Of a stretch of DNA of 64,000 nt, positions 35,933-46,663 are shown piece after piece (the stretch's first letter is position 1; each line of letters begins with the position of its first letter). Made by a program: the position numbers and the translations under genes. The stretch lies in NCBI RefSeq assembly GCF_016093275.1, contig NZ_JAEDAK010000005.1:188001-252000 (forward strand). The letters run 5' to 3'. The DNA is from Inhella proteolytica (lineage in GTDB: Bacteria; Pseudomonadota; Gammaproteobacteria; Burkholderiales; Burkholderiaceae_C). The notes below the pieces were generated by a model. It searched no databases. It was not told where the DNA came from and saw nothing but the letters and a program-made list of their open reading frames with translations.

Positions 35933-37395
35933 ATCCAGTTTTGCCTGCCGACGCCATGACGCGGTCGTCGCCTACCTCCTCCTCCCTGGGACTCCCCCAT
36001 TGGGCGGCGGCTCGTCGGCAGGCACTTTCTCCTGCGCCCGCGCCGGGCCCCACCGATCACGCCAGCGAGCTGCTGCCCTGGCTGCGTGGCCGCGCGCCCG
36101 GTGCGCCGGGCCAGCCGGGTGCCTCCGAACCCGGCCGGCCGCGCCAGCGCGTGGCCGTGGTGGGGGGCGGCATCAGCGGCCTGGGCGCGGCCTGGGCGCT
36201 GCGCCATCGGTTTGAGCTGACCCTGTTCGAAACCGAAAACCGCCTCGGCGGCCATGCCCACACGGTGGACTGGGAGCAGGCCGGCCGGCGCCATGGCGTG
36301 GACACCGGTTTCCTGGTCTTCAACGAACGCACCTACCCGCTGCTGCAGGAGCTGTTCCGCCAACTCGCCGTGCCGGTGGCGCACAGCGACATGAGCTTCT
36401 CCGTCCAGGCGCAAGGCCTGGAGTGGTGCGGCTCCGAACTCAACAGCGTGTTCGCCCAGCGCCGCAACCTGCTGCGCCCGCGCTTCTGGGGCATGCTGAC
36501 TGAGCTGCTGCGCTTCAACCGCGAATGCACGGCCCTGGCCGCGCGCGGCGACGACCGCGAGCTCGCCGAGCCCATCGGCGCCTTCCTGGACCGCCGCGGC
36601 TTTGGCGAGGCCTTCCGCGCGCTTTACCTGCTGCCGATGGTGGCCTGCATCTGGTCCTGCCCGGTGCAGCAGATGCTCGCCTTCCCGATCGGCACGCTGA
36701 TCCGCTTCTGCCACAACCATGGCCTGCTGCAGGTGGCCAACCGCCCGCAATGGTTCACCGTGCGCGGCGGTTCGCGCGAGTACGTGCAGCGCATCCAGAA
36801 GGCCTTGCCCGATGTGCGCGCCGCCGAGCCCGTGCTGGCGCTGCGCCGCGCCCCTGAAGGCGTGTGGCTGCGCGGCCCCTCGGGTGAGCAGCGCTTCGAC
36901 GCTGTCATTCTGGCCTGCCACAGCGACCAGGCCCTGGCCCTGCTGGGCGAGCAGGCGCGCCCCGCCGAGCGCTCGGTGCTGGGCGCCATCCGCTACCAGG
37001 ACAACCGCGCCGTGCTGCATGGCGACGCCGGCCTGCTGCCGCAGCGCCGCCGCGCCTGGGCGGCGTGGAACTTTGAGTCCGGCCCGGGCGAGCGCCCGGT
37101 GTGCCTGCACTACCTGATCAACAAGCTGCAGCCCCTGCCTTGGGCCGAGCCGGTGGTGGTGAGCCTGAACCCGCTGCGCGAGCCGAAGGGAGAGAGCCGC
37201 GAGTTCCACTACGCCCACCCGGTGTTCGACGAAGGCGCGGTGCGCGCGCAGGAGCGCCTGCCCGAGCTGCAGGGCCAGGGGAATGTGTGGTTTGCCGGCG
37301 CCTGGGCGCGCTACGGCTTCCATGAGGATGGGCTGTGGTCCGGTCTGCAGGCGGCCAAGGCGTTGGAACAGGCCATGGAGCGGGTGTGGAGCTGA
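35929..37395 (+). CDS. FAD-dependent amine oxidase-like protein of the cfa operon
   Basis: This 488-residue flavoprotein has a Rossmann FAD motif VAVVGGGISGLGAAWAL at about residues 74-90, then ENRLGGHAHTVDWE. A C-terminal FAD segment reads NVWFAGAWARYGFHEDGLWSG. It belongs to the NAD(P)-binding/amine-oxidase group regularly found beside DUF1365 and cyclopropane synthase genes, where it is thought to act on fatty acids or membrane lipids. About 70 disordered residues precede the FAD motif, so the true start may be later. The ATG overlaps the upstream stop. Confidence 0.88.
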   Translation: MNPVLPADAMTRSSPTSSSLGLPHWAAARRQALSPAPAPGPTDHASELLPWLRGRAPGAPGQPGASEPGRPRQRVAVVGGGISGLGAAWALRHRFELTLFETENRLGGHAHTVDWEQAGRRHGVDTGFLVFNERTYPLLQELFRQLAVPVAHSDMSFSVQAQGLEWCGSELNSVFAQRRNLLRPRFWGMLTELLRFNRECTALAARGDDRELAEPIGAFLDRRGFGEAFRALYLLPMVACIWSCPVQQMLAFPIGTLIRFCHNHGLLQVANRPQWFTVRGGSREYVQRIQKALPDVRAAEPVLALRRAPEGVWLRGPSGEQRFDAVILACHSDQALALLGEQARPAERSVLGAIRYQDNRAVLHGDAGLLPQRRRAWAAWNFESGPGERPVCLHYLINKLQPLPWAEPVVVSLNPLREPKGESREFHYAHPVFDEGAVRAQERLPELQGQGNVWFAGAWARYGFHEDGLWSGLQAAKALEQAMERVWS

Positions 37396-38153
37396 AGCGC
37401 CCCCTGCTCGGCCGCGGCCCGGTGCGCCACCGCCGCCTGTGGCCGCGCGCCCATGCCTTTGAGGTGCCGAGCTTCTTTCTGCTGCTGCCCATGCGCTCGC
37501 TGCGCCTGCAGCCGGATCAGGCGTTGGCGCGCAACCGCGCCGCCTGGGTCAGCTTCCACGACGCCGACCACGGCGAGAGTGGCCCCGACGCCCTGGCCTG
37601 GTGCGAGGCCCTGCTGGCGCGCGAAGGTGTGGAGGGCGTGGACGGCGAGATCTGGCTGCAATGTTTCCCTCGCGTGGCCGGTCACGCCTTCAAGCCGGTG
37701 AGCTTCTGGTTCTGCGAGCGCCGCGACGGGTCCTTGCGCGCCGTGCTGGCCGAGGTGCACAACACCTTTGGCGAGCGCCACGTGTACCTGCTGAAAGGCG
37801 AAGGCCTGGCGCGTGGTGCCGAGGCGCAGGCGCGCAAGGTCTTCCATGTCTCGCCCTTCGCCGAGGTGCAGGGGCGCTACCGCTTCCGCTTCCACCGCCG
37901 CGTGGGGGCAGATGCCCGCTGCATCGCCCGCATCGATCTCGACGACGACCAGGGCCGTGCGCTGCTGCAAACCAGCATCGCCGGCCAGCTGGAGCCGCTG
38001 ACCCCCCCGGCCCTGCGTCGCGCCGCCCTGGCACAGCCCCTGCACAGCCTGATGCTGGTGGCCCGCATCCACTGGCACGCGCTGCGCCTGTGGCTCAAGG
38101 GCGTGCCCTGGTTCAGCAAACCCCTTCCCCCTCCTCAAGCACTGAGCCGCTGA
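37386..38153 (+). CDS. DUF1365 family protein
   Basis: This 255-residue protein belongs to the DUF1365 family: GPVRHRRLWPRAHAFEVPSF at the start, FNPVSFWFC-type FKPVSFWFCERRDG, AEVHNTFGERHVYLL and KVFHVSPFAEVQGRYRF. The function is unproven, but it is almost always beside cfa and the flavin oxidase in photo-oxidative stress operons. A GTG start is chosen just inside the end of the upstream gene because it begins directly before the conserved region. Its stop overlaps the cfa start (TGATG). Confidence 0.88.
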   Translation: MELKRPLLGRGPVRHRRLWPRAHAFEVPSFFLLLPMRSLRLQPDQALARNRAAWVSFHDADHGESGPDALAWCEALLAREGVEGVDGEIWLQCFPRVAGHAFKPVSFWFCERRDGSLRAVLAEVHNTFGERHVYLLKGEGLARGAEAQARKVFHVSPFAEVQGRYRFRFHRRVGADARCIARIDLDDDQGRALLQTSIAGQLEPLTPPALRRAALAQPLHSLMLVARIHWHALRLWLKGVPWFSKPLPPPQALSR

Positions 38154-39364
38154 TGGACACCACGCTCGTCAAACCCCTGACCCCGCCCGCCGACGCCCCG
38201 GCGGCGGTGCGCACCGTCTTCAAGCTGCTGCAGCACCTGCAGCACGGCAGCCTGGACCTGCAGCTGCCCGACGGCAGCACCCTGCACGCCGGCCAGCCCT
38301 TGCACCCGCGCGCTGCCATGGGCATCCACGACTGGGCCATGGCCCAGGCCACGCTGCAGCGCGGCGACATCGGCGTTGCCGAGAGCTACATCGAAGGCCA
38401 CTGGAGCAGCCCCGACCTGGCGGCCCTGCTCACGCTCTTCCTGCGCAACCGCAACAGCCTGGAATCCGCCATCTACGGCCGCTGGTGGGGCGCGCTGGCC
38501 TACCGCATCAAGCACTGGCTGAACCGCAACAACAAGGCCGGCAGCCGCCGCAACATCGTGGCGCACTACGACCTGGGCAATGCGTTCTACAAGCTCTGGC
38601 TGGACCCGAGCATGAACTACAGCAGCGCCTGGTTCGAAGGCGGCCGCGCGCAAAGCCTGCAAGACGCGCAGCACGCCAAGATGGACCGCGCGCTCGAGGA
38701 ACTCATCCTCAAGCCGGGCCAGCGCCTGCTGGAGATCGGCTGCGGCTGGGGGGCGATCGCCGAGCGTGCCACGCGCGACTACGGCCTGCAGGTCACCGGC
38801 ATCACGCTCTCCGATGAGCAGCTGGCCTATGCACGGGAGCGCCTGGCGCGCGCCGGATTGAAGGCCGACCTGCGCCTGCAGGACTACCGCGACCTCAACG
38901 ATGGCCCGTACGACGGCATCGTCTCCATCGAGATGATCGAGGCGGTGGGCGAGGCCTACTGGCCGACCTACTTCCAGACCCTGGCGCGCATGCTCAAGAC
39001 CGGTGGCCGCGCCTGCGTGCAGAGCATCGTCATCCGCGACGAGCTGTTCGAGCGCTACCGCCGCAACACCGACTTCATCCAGCAGTACATCTTCCCCGGC
39101 GGCATGCTGCCCTGCCCGCGCGTGTTCCGCGAGCAGGCCGAGGCCGCGGGCCTGCGCATCGAGAAGACCTTCGCCTTCGGCTCGGACTACGCCGAGACGC
39201 TGAAGCGCTGGCGTGCCGATTTCATGGCCCGCGCCGCCGAGGTGCAGGCGCAGGGCTTCGACACCCGCTTCCAGCGCCTGTGGGAGTTCTACCTGGCCTA
39301 TTGCGAGGCGGCCTTCGCCACGGGCAACACCGATGTCGTGCAGTTCACCCTGGTCAAGGCGTAA
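38153..39364 (+). CDS. cfa: Cyclopropane-fatty-acyl-phospholipid synthase
   Basis: This is a 403-residue SAM-dependent lipid methyltransferase. The N-terminal 130 residues form the lipid-binding domain. HYDLGNAFYKLWLDPSM and NYSSAWF mark the active site, LEIGCGWGAIAE binds SAM, and SIEMIEAVGE and QQYIFPGGMLP are conserved family motifs. It adds a methylene across cis double bonds of membrane phospholipids, or makes a related branched or furan fatty acid in light-stress operons. It is fourth in the CarH-linked operon. Confidence 0.95.
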   Translation: MDTTLVKPLTPPADAPAAVRTVFKLLQHLQHGSLDLQLPDGSTLHAGQPLHPRAAMGIHDWAMAQATLQRGDIGVAESYIEGHWSSPDLAALLTLFLRNRNSLESAIYGRWWGALAYRIKHWLNRNNKAGSRRNIVAHYDLGNAFYKLWLDPSMNYSSAWFEGGRAQSLQDAQHAKMDRALEELILKPGQRLLEIGCGWGAIAERATRDYGLQVTGITLSDEQLAYARERLARAGLKADLRLQDYRDLNDGPYDGIVSIEMIEAVGEAYWPTYFQTLARMLKTGGRACVQSIVIRDELFERYRRNTDFIQQYIFPGGMLPCPRVFREQAEAAGLRIEKTFAFGSDYAETLKRWRADFMARAAEVQAQGFDTRFQRLWEFYLAYCEAAFATGNTDVVQFTLVKA

Positions 39365-39854
39365 GGCGCTGCTGGCGGGGGCCACCCTGCTCGTCAGCCC
39401 GGCGCTGCGCGCGCATGAGGACTGGCCGCTGCGCAGCCAGGGGCGCTTTCGCTACCTGGGCCTGCATGTGTACGACGCCAAGCTGCTGGCCCCGCAGCCC
39501 CTGCACCCCGAGCGCTGGACCGAGCAGGCCTTTGCGCTGGAGTTGGTTTACGCCCGCGAACTCAAGGGCGTGCGCATCGCCGAGCGCTCGCTCGATGAGA
39601 TGCGCCGCCAAGGCGAGCTGGCGCCCGAGCAGGCCGAGCGCTGGCTCGCCGCGCTGAAGGCCGCCTTCCCGGACGTGCGCGAGGGTGACCGCCTGCGCGG
39701 CGTGCACGAACCGCAGCAGGGCGCCCGCTTCTGGCACAACGGGCAGCCCCGGCCCGGTCAGCTGGACCGCGAGGCCGCGGCGCGCTTCTTCGGCATCTGG
39801 CTGCACCCCGCCACTTCGGAGCCGGGCCTGCGCAAGCGCCTGCTGGGTCTGTGA
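39333..39854 (+). CDS. Chalcone isomerase-like exported protein
   Basis: This 173-residue protein has a signal with a twin-arginine-like start (SRRKALLAGATLL, cut near ALRA). Its body resembles the bacterial chalcone isomerase-like family: FRYLGLHVYDAKLL, ELVYARELKG, GDRLRGVHEP. That family binds fatty acids or other small hydrophobic molecules; true isomerase activity is unlikely in this setting. The start lies 32 bp inside cfa in another frame, the only start that yields the signal peptide. The stop overlaps the MFS start (GTGA). Confidence 0.82.
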   Translation: MSCSSPWSRRKALLAGATLLVSPALRAHEDWPLRSQGRFRYLGLHVYDAKLLAPQPLHPERWTEQAFALELVYARELKGVRIAERSLDEMRRQGELAPEQAERWLAALKAAFPDVREGDRLRGVHEPQQGARFWHNGQPRPGQLDREAAARFFGIWLHPATSEPGLRKRLLGL

Positions 39855-41080
39855 GCGCGGCGCCCTGGCAGTACGGCCTGCTCGGCCTGCCGCTGGCCTT
39901 CGTGGCCCTGCCGCTGTACGTGAGCCTGCCCGCGCATTACGCCCGCGAGTACGGCCTGCCGCTGGCCCAGCTGGGCGCGTTGCTGCTGGGCGCGCGCTGC
40001 ATCGATGCCGTGGCCGATCCCTGGATCGGCCGCCAGGCCGACCGCTGGCTGCGCCCCGGGCGCTGGGTGGCGGTGATGGGTGGCGCCGCCGCGCTGATGG
40101 CGCTGTGCTTTGCCGGCCTGTTCTTCCCGGTTCCGCAAGGCGGCACCGCTCTGCTGGCCTGGGCCGGCGCCCTGCTGGTGCTGGGCTACCTGGCCTACAG
40201 CGTGCTGGCGGTGACGCACCAGGCCTGGGGCGCGCGCTTAGGGGGCGCGGCCGTGCAGCAAACCCGCCTGGTGGCCTGGCGCGAGGGCCTGGGCCTGATC
40301 GGCGTGCTGGCCGCCAGCGTGCTGATGAGCCAGGCCGGCTGGGGCTGGACCACCGCGCTGCTGCTGATCGGCCTGCTGCTCAGCCTGCTCGCGCTGCGCC
40401 GCGTGGCCCTGCCCGGGCCCGAGCAGGCGCCCGCGCCCAAGCCCTTCGGCCTGGCTTGGCGCTACCCCGCCTTCCGCCGCCTGCTGGGTGTGTACGCGCT
40501 CAACGGCATCGCCGCCGCCATCCCTGCCACGCTGCTGCTGTTCTTCGTGCGCGACCGCCTGCAAGCACCCGAGTGGGAGGCCGCCTACCTGCTCGTCTAT
40601 TTCGCCGCGGCCGCGCTGGCGCTGCCGCTGTGGCTGCGTGCGGTGGCACGGCTTGGCCAGGCGCGCAGCTGGGCGCTGGGCATGGCACTCGCCATCGCCG
40701 GCTTCATCGGCGTGCTGGGCCTGGAGGCGGGAGACCGCGGGCTGTTCCTGCTCGTCTGCGCCGTGACGGGCGCGGCCGCGGGTGCGGACCTGGCCATCCC
40801 CGGCGCCATGCTGACCCGTGTGGTGCAGCGCAGCGGCCTGGCCGGCCACGCCGAAGGCAGCTTTTTCGGCTGGTGGACGGCCACCACCAAGCTCAACCTG
40901 GCCCTGGCCGCCGGCCTGGCCCTGCCCCTGCTGCAAGGCCTGGGCTACCGCGAGGGCGCGCGCGACGCCGCGTCGCTGCAGGCCCTCACCCTGTGCTATG
41001 CCCTGCTGCCCTGCCTGCTCAAGGCCCTGGCGCTGGGCCTGCTGTGGCGCTGCTTCGGGCGCGACAAGGACTCCTTATGA
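39851..41080 (+). CDS. MFS transporter of the CarH-linked operon
   Basis: This 409-residue protein has about 12 membrane helices of the glycoside-pentoside-hexuronide/melibiose-type MFS group (GARCIDAVADPWIGRQADR, AFRRLLGVYALNGIA-like half-repeat start). In cfa/DUF1365 operons such proteins may move a lipid or lipid-derived compound; no substrate is evident. The GTG start overlaps the upstream stop and the stop overlaps the DUF3833 start. The helices and charged loop after helix 2 are intact. Confidence 0.87.
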   Translation: MSAAPWQYGLLGLPLAFVALPLYVSLPAHYAREYGLPLAQLGALLLGARCIDAVADPWIGRQADRWLRPGRWVAVMGGAAALMALCFAGLFFPVPQGGTALLAWAGALLVLGYLAYSVLAVTHQAWGARLGGAAVQQTRLVAWREGLGLIGVLAASVLMSQAGWGWTTALLLIGLLLSLLALRRVALPGPEQAPAPKPFGLAWRYPAFRRLLGVYALNGIAAAIPATLLLFFVRDRLQAPEWEAAYLLVYFAAAALALPLWLRAVARLGQARSWALGMALAIAGFIGVLGLEAGDRGLFLLVCAVTGAAAGADLAIPGAMLTRVVQRSGLAGHAEGSFFGWWTATTKLNLALAAGLALPLLQGLGYREGARDAASLQALTLCYALLPCLLKALALGLLWRCFGRDKDSL

Positions 41081-41604
41081 AACGACGTTTTCTGCTGGCC
41101 GCCTTGCCGGCCCCCCTGCTGCTGAGCGCTTGCGCCGGCCCGGACGTGCAGGACTACGCCCAGGAACGCCCCCCGCTGGACCTGCGCCAGTACTTCAACG
41201 GCCCGCTCGTCGGCCACGGCGTGTTCACCGACCGCAACGGCCACGTCAAGGCGCGCTTTGTGGTGCGCATGGTGGGCCGCTGGCAGGGCGAGCAGGGCGT
41301 GCTGGAAGAAGACTTTGAGTACAGCGACGGCCGCAAGGAGCGCCGCGTCTGGCGCCTGACCCACCACGGCAATGGCCGCTACAGCGGCCGCGCCGACGAC
41401 GTGGTGGGCGAGGCCCAGGGTCAGGCCGCCGGCAACGCGCTGCGCTGGGGCTACACCCTGAAGCTGCCGGTGGACGGCAAGGTCTACGAAGTGCAGTTCG
41501 ACGACTGGATGTGGCTCATCGACGAACGGGTGATGATCAACAAGGCGCGCATGCGCAAATTCGGTATTGATCTCGGTGAGGTCACCCTCAGCTTCAGTCG
41601 ATGA
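41077..41604 (+). CDS. DUF3833 family lipoprotein
   Basis: This 175-residue protein has a lipobox signal (LLLSACAG). It has the DUF3833 layout: LDLRQYFNGPLVGHGVFTD, RFVVRMVGRW, LEEDFEYSDGRKERRVW, and a final WMWLIDERVMINKARM region. It is probably a small lipocalin-like beta-barrel in the envelope. Function is unknown, but the family regularly accompanies cfa, DUF1365 and the chalcone-isomerase-like protein. It overlaps both neighbours by four bases. Confidence 0.88.
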   Translation: MKRRFLLAALPAPLLLSACAGPDVQDYAQERPPLDLRQYFNGPLVGHGVFTDRNGHVKARFVVRMVGRWQGEQGVLEEDFEYSDGRKERRVWRLTHHGNGRYSGRADDVVGEAQGQAAGNALRWGYTLKLPVDGKVYEVQFDDWMWLIDERVMINKARMRKFGIDLGEVTLSFSR

Positions 41605-42386
41605 GCCTCAATCCCAAGTTCAAAAGTTGGCAAGGTCAGGTGGTCTGGCTGATCGGTGCCAGCACCGGCATCGGCGCCGCCTTGGCCGAAGCGCTGCACG
41701 CCGCCGGCGCCACCGTGGCCGTGAGTGCGCGCGGTGCCGACAAGCTGCAGGCCTATGCCGACGCCCACCCCGGCAGCCTGGCCCTGCCGGCCGACGTGCT
41801 CGACCCCGCGGCCCTGAAGAGCGCGCTGCGCACCCTGGTGGCCAAGACTGGCCGCGTGGACCTGGCGGTCTACTGCGCCGGCACCTACACCCCGCTGCGC
41901 GCCGACCACTTCGACCTGGCCAGCGCCACCGCGCAGTGGCAGACGAACTACCAGGGCGCGCTGAACCTGCTGGACGCGCTGCTGCCGCAGTTGCTGGCGC
42001 AAGGCCAGGCCGGCCAGGGCGGGCACCTGAGCCTGGTGAGCAGCGTGGCCGGCTACCGCGGCCTGCCCAAGGCCCTGGGCTACGGGCCAGCCAAGGCCGC
42101 GCTCATCCACCTGGCCGAAACGCTGTACCTGGACCTGGCGCCCAAGGGCTTGGGCGTCTCCGTCGTCAACCCCGGCTTCGTGGCCACGCCGATGACGGCG
42201 CAGAACGACTTCAAGATGCCCGCGCTGCAGACCCCCGAGCAGGCGGCGGCCGCCATCCTGGAGGGCTGGCAGGACGGCGACTTCGAGATCCATTTCCCCA
42301 AGCGCTTCACCCGCTTCGTCAAGTTCCTGCGCCACCTGCCGGCGCGACCCTACTTCTGGCTGGTGCGCAAGGGCACGCAGCTGTGA
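41601..42386 (+). CDS. Short-chain dehydrogenase/reductase
   Basis: This 261-residue classical SDR has a cofactor motif GASTGIGAALAEAL, then CAGTY for the NAG-like motif, serine in LSLVSSVAGY, and the catalytic YGPAK (Tyr-xxx-Lys). It would oxidise or reduce a lipid-derived alcohol or ketone. The substrate is unknown. It is the eighth gene in the CarH-linked operon, with ATGA and GTGA overlaps on both sides. Confidence 0.92.
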   Translation: MSLNPKFKSWQGQVVWLIGASTGIGAALAEALHAAGATVAVSARGADKLQAYADAHPGSLALPADVLDPAALKSALRTLVAKTGRVDLAVYCAGTYTPLRADHFDLASATAQWQTNYQGALNLLDALLPQLLAQGQAGQGGHLSLVSSVAGYRGLPKALGYGPAKAALIHLAETLYLDLAPKGLGVSVVNPGFVATPMTAQNDFKMPALQTPEQAAAAILEGWQDGDFEIHFPKRFTRFVKFLRHLPARPYFWLVRKGTQL

Positions 42387-42811
42387 GCACCGACCCGCGC
42401 CTGGCCGCCGTGCGGCAGTTCTTCGAGGCCCTGCAGCCGAATGACCTGGCACGCCTGGGCGAGCTGTACGGCGAACACGCCTACTTCCGCGACCCCTTCA
42501 ACGAGGTGCGTGGCCTGGCGGCGGTGCAGCGCATCTTTGCCCATATGTTCGAGACCCTGGAGCAGCCCCGCTTCGTGGTGCGCGACGCCTTTGCGCAGGG
42601 CGAGCAGGCTTTTCTGACCTGGGACTTCCTGTTCCGCCGCCCCGGCCAGGCGGACGAGTGGCGCATCCACGGCAGCAGCCACCTGCGCTTCGCGCCGGAT
42701 GGGCGGGTGATCTACCACCGCGATTACTGGGACGCCGCCGAGGAGCTGTGGGAGCGCGTGCCGGTGCTGGGCTGGGTGTTGAAGCGCTTGAAGCGGCGCC
42801 TGCGGGCCTAG
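42383..42811 (+). CDS. SnoaL-like (NTF2-fold) protein
   Basis: This 142-residue protein has the cone-shaped NTF2 fold typical of SnoaL-like proteins: AAVRQFFEALQPNDLARLGELYGEHAYFRDPFN, FLTWDFLFR, and GRVIYHRDYWDAAEELWE. Members are isomerases, hydrolases or ligand binders. The last residues are strongly basic (LKRLKRRLRA). It ends the CarH-linked operon, with a GTG start overlapping the SDR stop. No terminator is seen in the 15 bp before recQ, which converges. Confidence 0.85.
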   Translation: MSTDPRLAAVRQFFEALQPNDLARLGELYGEHAYFRDPFNEVRGLAAVQRIFAHMFETLEQPRFVVRDAFAQGEQAFLTWDFLFRRPGQADEWRIHGSSHLRFAPDGRVIYHRDYWDAAEELWERVPVLGWVLKRLKRRLRA

Positions 42812-42826
42812 CGCTGCCGTCTTGTC

Positions 42827-44695
<1,869 letters not shown>

Positions 44696-44723
44696 TGCCC
44701 GGGAATTGTCAGGGAGCCACCCG

Positions 44724-45203
44724 ATGAGCCTGAGAGAGAAGCTGATCCGCAACCTGCACGAGCTGCCGCTGGAAGCGCTGGAGCGCCTGCCGCTGTACCG
44801 CAGCCGCAGCGGCGGCGTGAGCGAGGGCACGGCCGCGCAGCAGCTGGGCTGCGCCTACGACATCGTGCCGCCCGGCAAGCGCAGCTGCCCCTACCACTTC
44901 CATTGGGCGCAGGAGGAGCTGTTCGTCATCCTGGAAGGCGAGGGCACGCTGCGCGTGGCCGAGGAGATGCTGCCCGTGAAGCCCGGCGACGTGATCTTCA
45001 TCCCCGCCGGGCCCGAGTACCCGCATCACCTGATCAACACCGGCACGCGCGACCTGAAGTACCTGTCGGTCAGCACCATGCAGCGGCCCGAGGTCTGCGA
45101 GTACCCGGATTCGGGCAAGGTCGGCGCCTTTCCGGGCCCGCCGGGCACGAGCTTCATGCAGCGGCGGGCGGATTCGCTGGATTACTGGGACGACGAACCC
45201 TGA
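44724..45203 (+). CDS. Cupin-domain protein
   Basis: This 159-residue protein has one cupin barrel: motif 1 [20 protein letters not shown] with two histidines and a glutamate for a metal, and motif 2 [20 protein letters not shown]. The C terminus ([10 protein letters not shown]) is conserved in a group of cupins of unknown role, possibly sugar or small-molecule binding. An AGGGAG site precedes the ATG. It is transcribed alone, divergent from recQ. Confidence 0.87.
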   Translation: MSLREKLIRNLHELPLEALERLPLYRSRSGGVSEGTAAQQLGCAYDIVPPGKRSCPYHFHWAQEELFVILEGEGTLRVAEEMLPVKPGDVIFIPAGPEYPHHLINTGTRDLKYLSVSTMQRPEVCEYPDSGKVGAFPGPPGTSFMQRRADSLDYWDDEP

Positions 45204-45346
45204 CGGGTTGGACCAGCGCGCCGGTCTATCGTGGTGCGACTGAGCTTCGCTTCGTTGGCGAGATGGATCCACCTGCAGACCCATTCGAGCCTCTCCGGCG
45301 GCTGTGGCATGGTGCCGTACTCTGAATCAATGAAGTCCAGCTTTCG

Positions 45347-46543
45347 ATGGATCCGCTTAGTCCCATTCCAGCGCTCGCGATACTGGTGATCGCTTGGCTT
45401 ACTGCCGCGTTCCTCATGCGCGCCTCTGGCGGCGTGCCCGATTCGAGTCGGTTCGAAACCATTGACGGGCTCCGGGGATTTTTGGCCCTGCTTGTTTTTA
45501 TTCACCACGCAAGCATTTGGTATTTTTATGTGCGCACTGGGGCATGGCGAGCGCCGCCCTCTCCTCTTTTTACCCATATGGGCGAGGCTGCGGTCAATAT
45601 GTTTTTCATGATCACCAGTTTCCTGTTTTACGGAAAACTGCTGGCCAGTCGGGGGAAGGCTGTTGACTGGTTGCGCATGTATGTTTCGCGCGTTCTGAGA
45701 ATAGTGCCTCTGTATCTTGTTGTTTTGGCCCTGATGACGCTGGCGGTATTCGCTGCGACGGATTTCGAGCTTCGGGTCGGTGCAATGGCCTTGGCCAAGG
45801 ACATGTTGCATTGGCTGCTCTTCACATTCTTTTCGACCCGCGATCTCAATGGACTCTCGCAGACCTTTGTGATTACGGCCGGTGTTGTCTGGTCCCTGCC
45901 GTTCGAATGGTTTTTCTACTTTTCGCTGCCACTACTTGCCATATTTGCAGGAGCGCGCACGACTTGGCTGGCGCTCGGTGTCAGCTTGGCCCTGCTGATC
46001 GTCTTCTTCACTTATGAAAAGCGGCTGATTCATCTGGCACCCTTCCTGGGCGGCATCGTCGCGGCCTATGCGGTAAGGAACGCGAATTTCCGCAAATGGG
46101 CCAAAACGCCCGGTGCATCCTTAGGGTGCCTGCTGCTGTACTCGGGAGTGCTTGCAATGTGGTCTGGTTCGCACAACCTGGCAGTGACTGGCCTGCTTAC
46201 CATCGCCTTCGTGCATATTGCTGCTGGCACCAATCTATACGGACTACTTTCTCATCCGATATCAAGATTTCTTGGTGATATGGCTTATGGTATTTATCTG
46301 TTGCATGGGATTTTTCTGTATTTTGTAATGCAATGGGTGCTTGGTCGGGGCGCTGCGGCTGGGCTTTCCGCTTTGGCCTATTGGGCAGTTATTGCCGCAA
46401 TGGCTCCCATGCTGATCATGATGGCCTTTGCCAGCTACAAGTTCATTGAACGACCCTCAATGAGCCGGGTTGATGTGTGGTCCAGGCGCTTGCGATGGCT
46501 GAGCCGCTTGACGATTGGAGCGCGATTGAGGCGGGTCGGTTGA
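45347..46543 (+). CDS. Acyltransferase family 3 membrane protein (OafA/YrhL-like)
   Basis: This 398-residue protein has about ten membrane helices and the family 3 acyltransferase signature: RFETIDGLRGFLALLVFIHHAS, with the catalytic-region histidine, and RVLRIVPLYL. Members O-acetylate surface sugars or lipopolysaccharide. Codon use is clearly different from its neighbours, with many TTT, TAT and ATA codons and lower GC, which suggests recent acquisition. It has about 140 bp of non-coding sequence on each side and no partner genes. Confidence 0.9.
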   Translation: MDPLSPIPALAILVIAWLTAAFLMRASGGVPDSSRFETIDGLRGFLALLVFIHHASIWYFYVRTGAWRAPPSPLFTHMGEAAVNMFFMITSFLFYGKLLASRGKAVDWLRMYVSRVLRIVPLYLVVLALMTLAVFAATDFELRVGAMALAKDMLHWLLFTFFSTRDLNGLSQTFVITAGVVWSLPFEWFFYFSLPLLAIFAGARTTWLALGVSLALLIVFFTYEKRLIHLAPFLGGIVAAYAVRNANFRKWAKTPGASLGCLLLYSGVLAMWSGSHNLAVTGLLTIAFVHIAAGTNLYGLLSHPISRFLGDMAYGIYLLHGIFLYFVMQWVLGRGAAAGLSALAYWAVIAAMAPMLIMMAFASYKFIERPSMSRVDVWSRRLRWLSRLTIGARLRRVG

Positions 46544-46663
46544 GTCCACGAGGCTTCTGTTCGGACGCGCTTCGGTGCTCCGTGAATCTTGAAGCTGCCA
46601 GTGCCAAGACGCTCGGAGCCCATCACGGGTGAAAGGCCCTGTCGACGCGCTGTTGCCCGCGGC

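Noticed and set aside
39333-39854. True chalcone isomerase of flavonoid metabolism.
   Set aside because: The setting is a bacterial lipid/stress operon and the protein has an export signal, so only the fold is similar.
44724-45203. 3-hydroxyanthranilate dioxygenase.
   Set aside because: The cupin metal motif is similar, but the C-terminal rubredoxin-like cysteines and substrate residues of that enzyme are absent.
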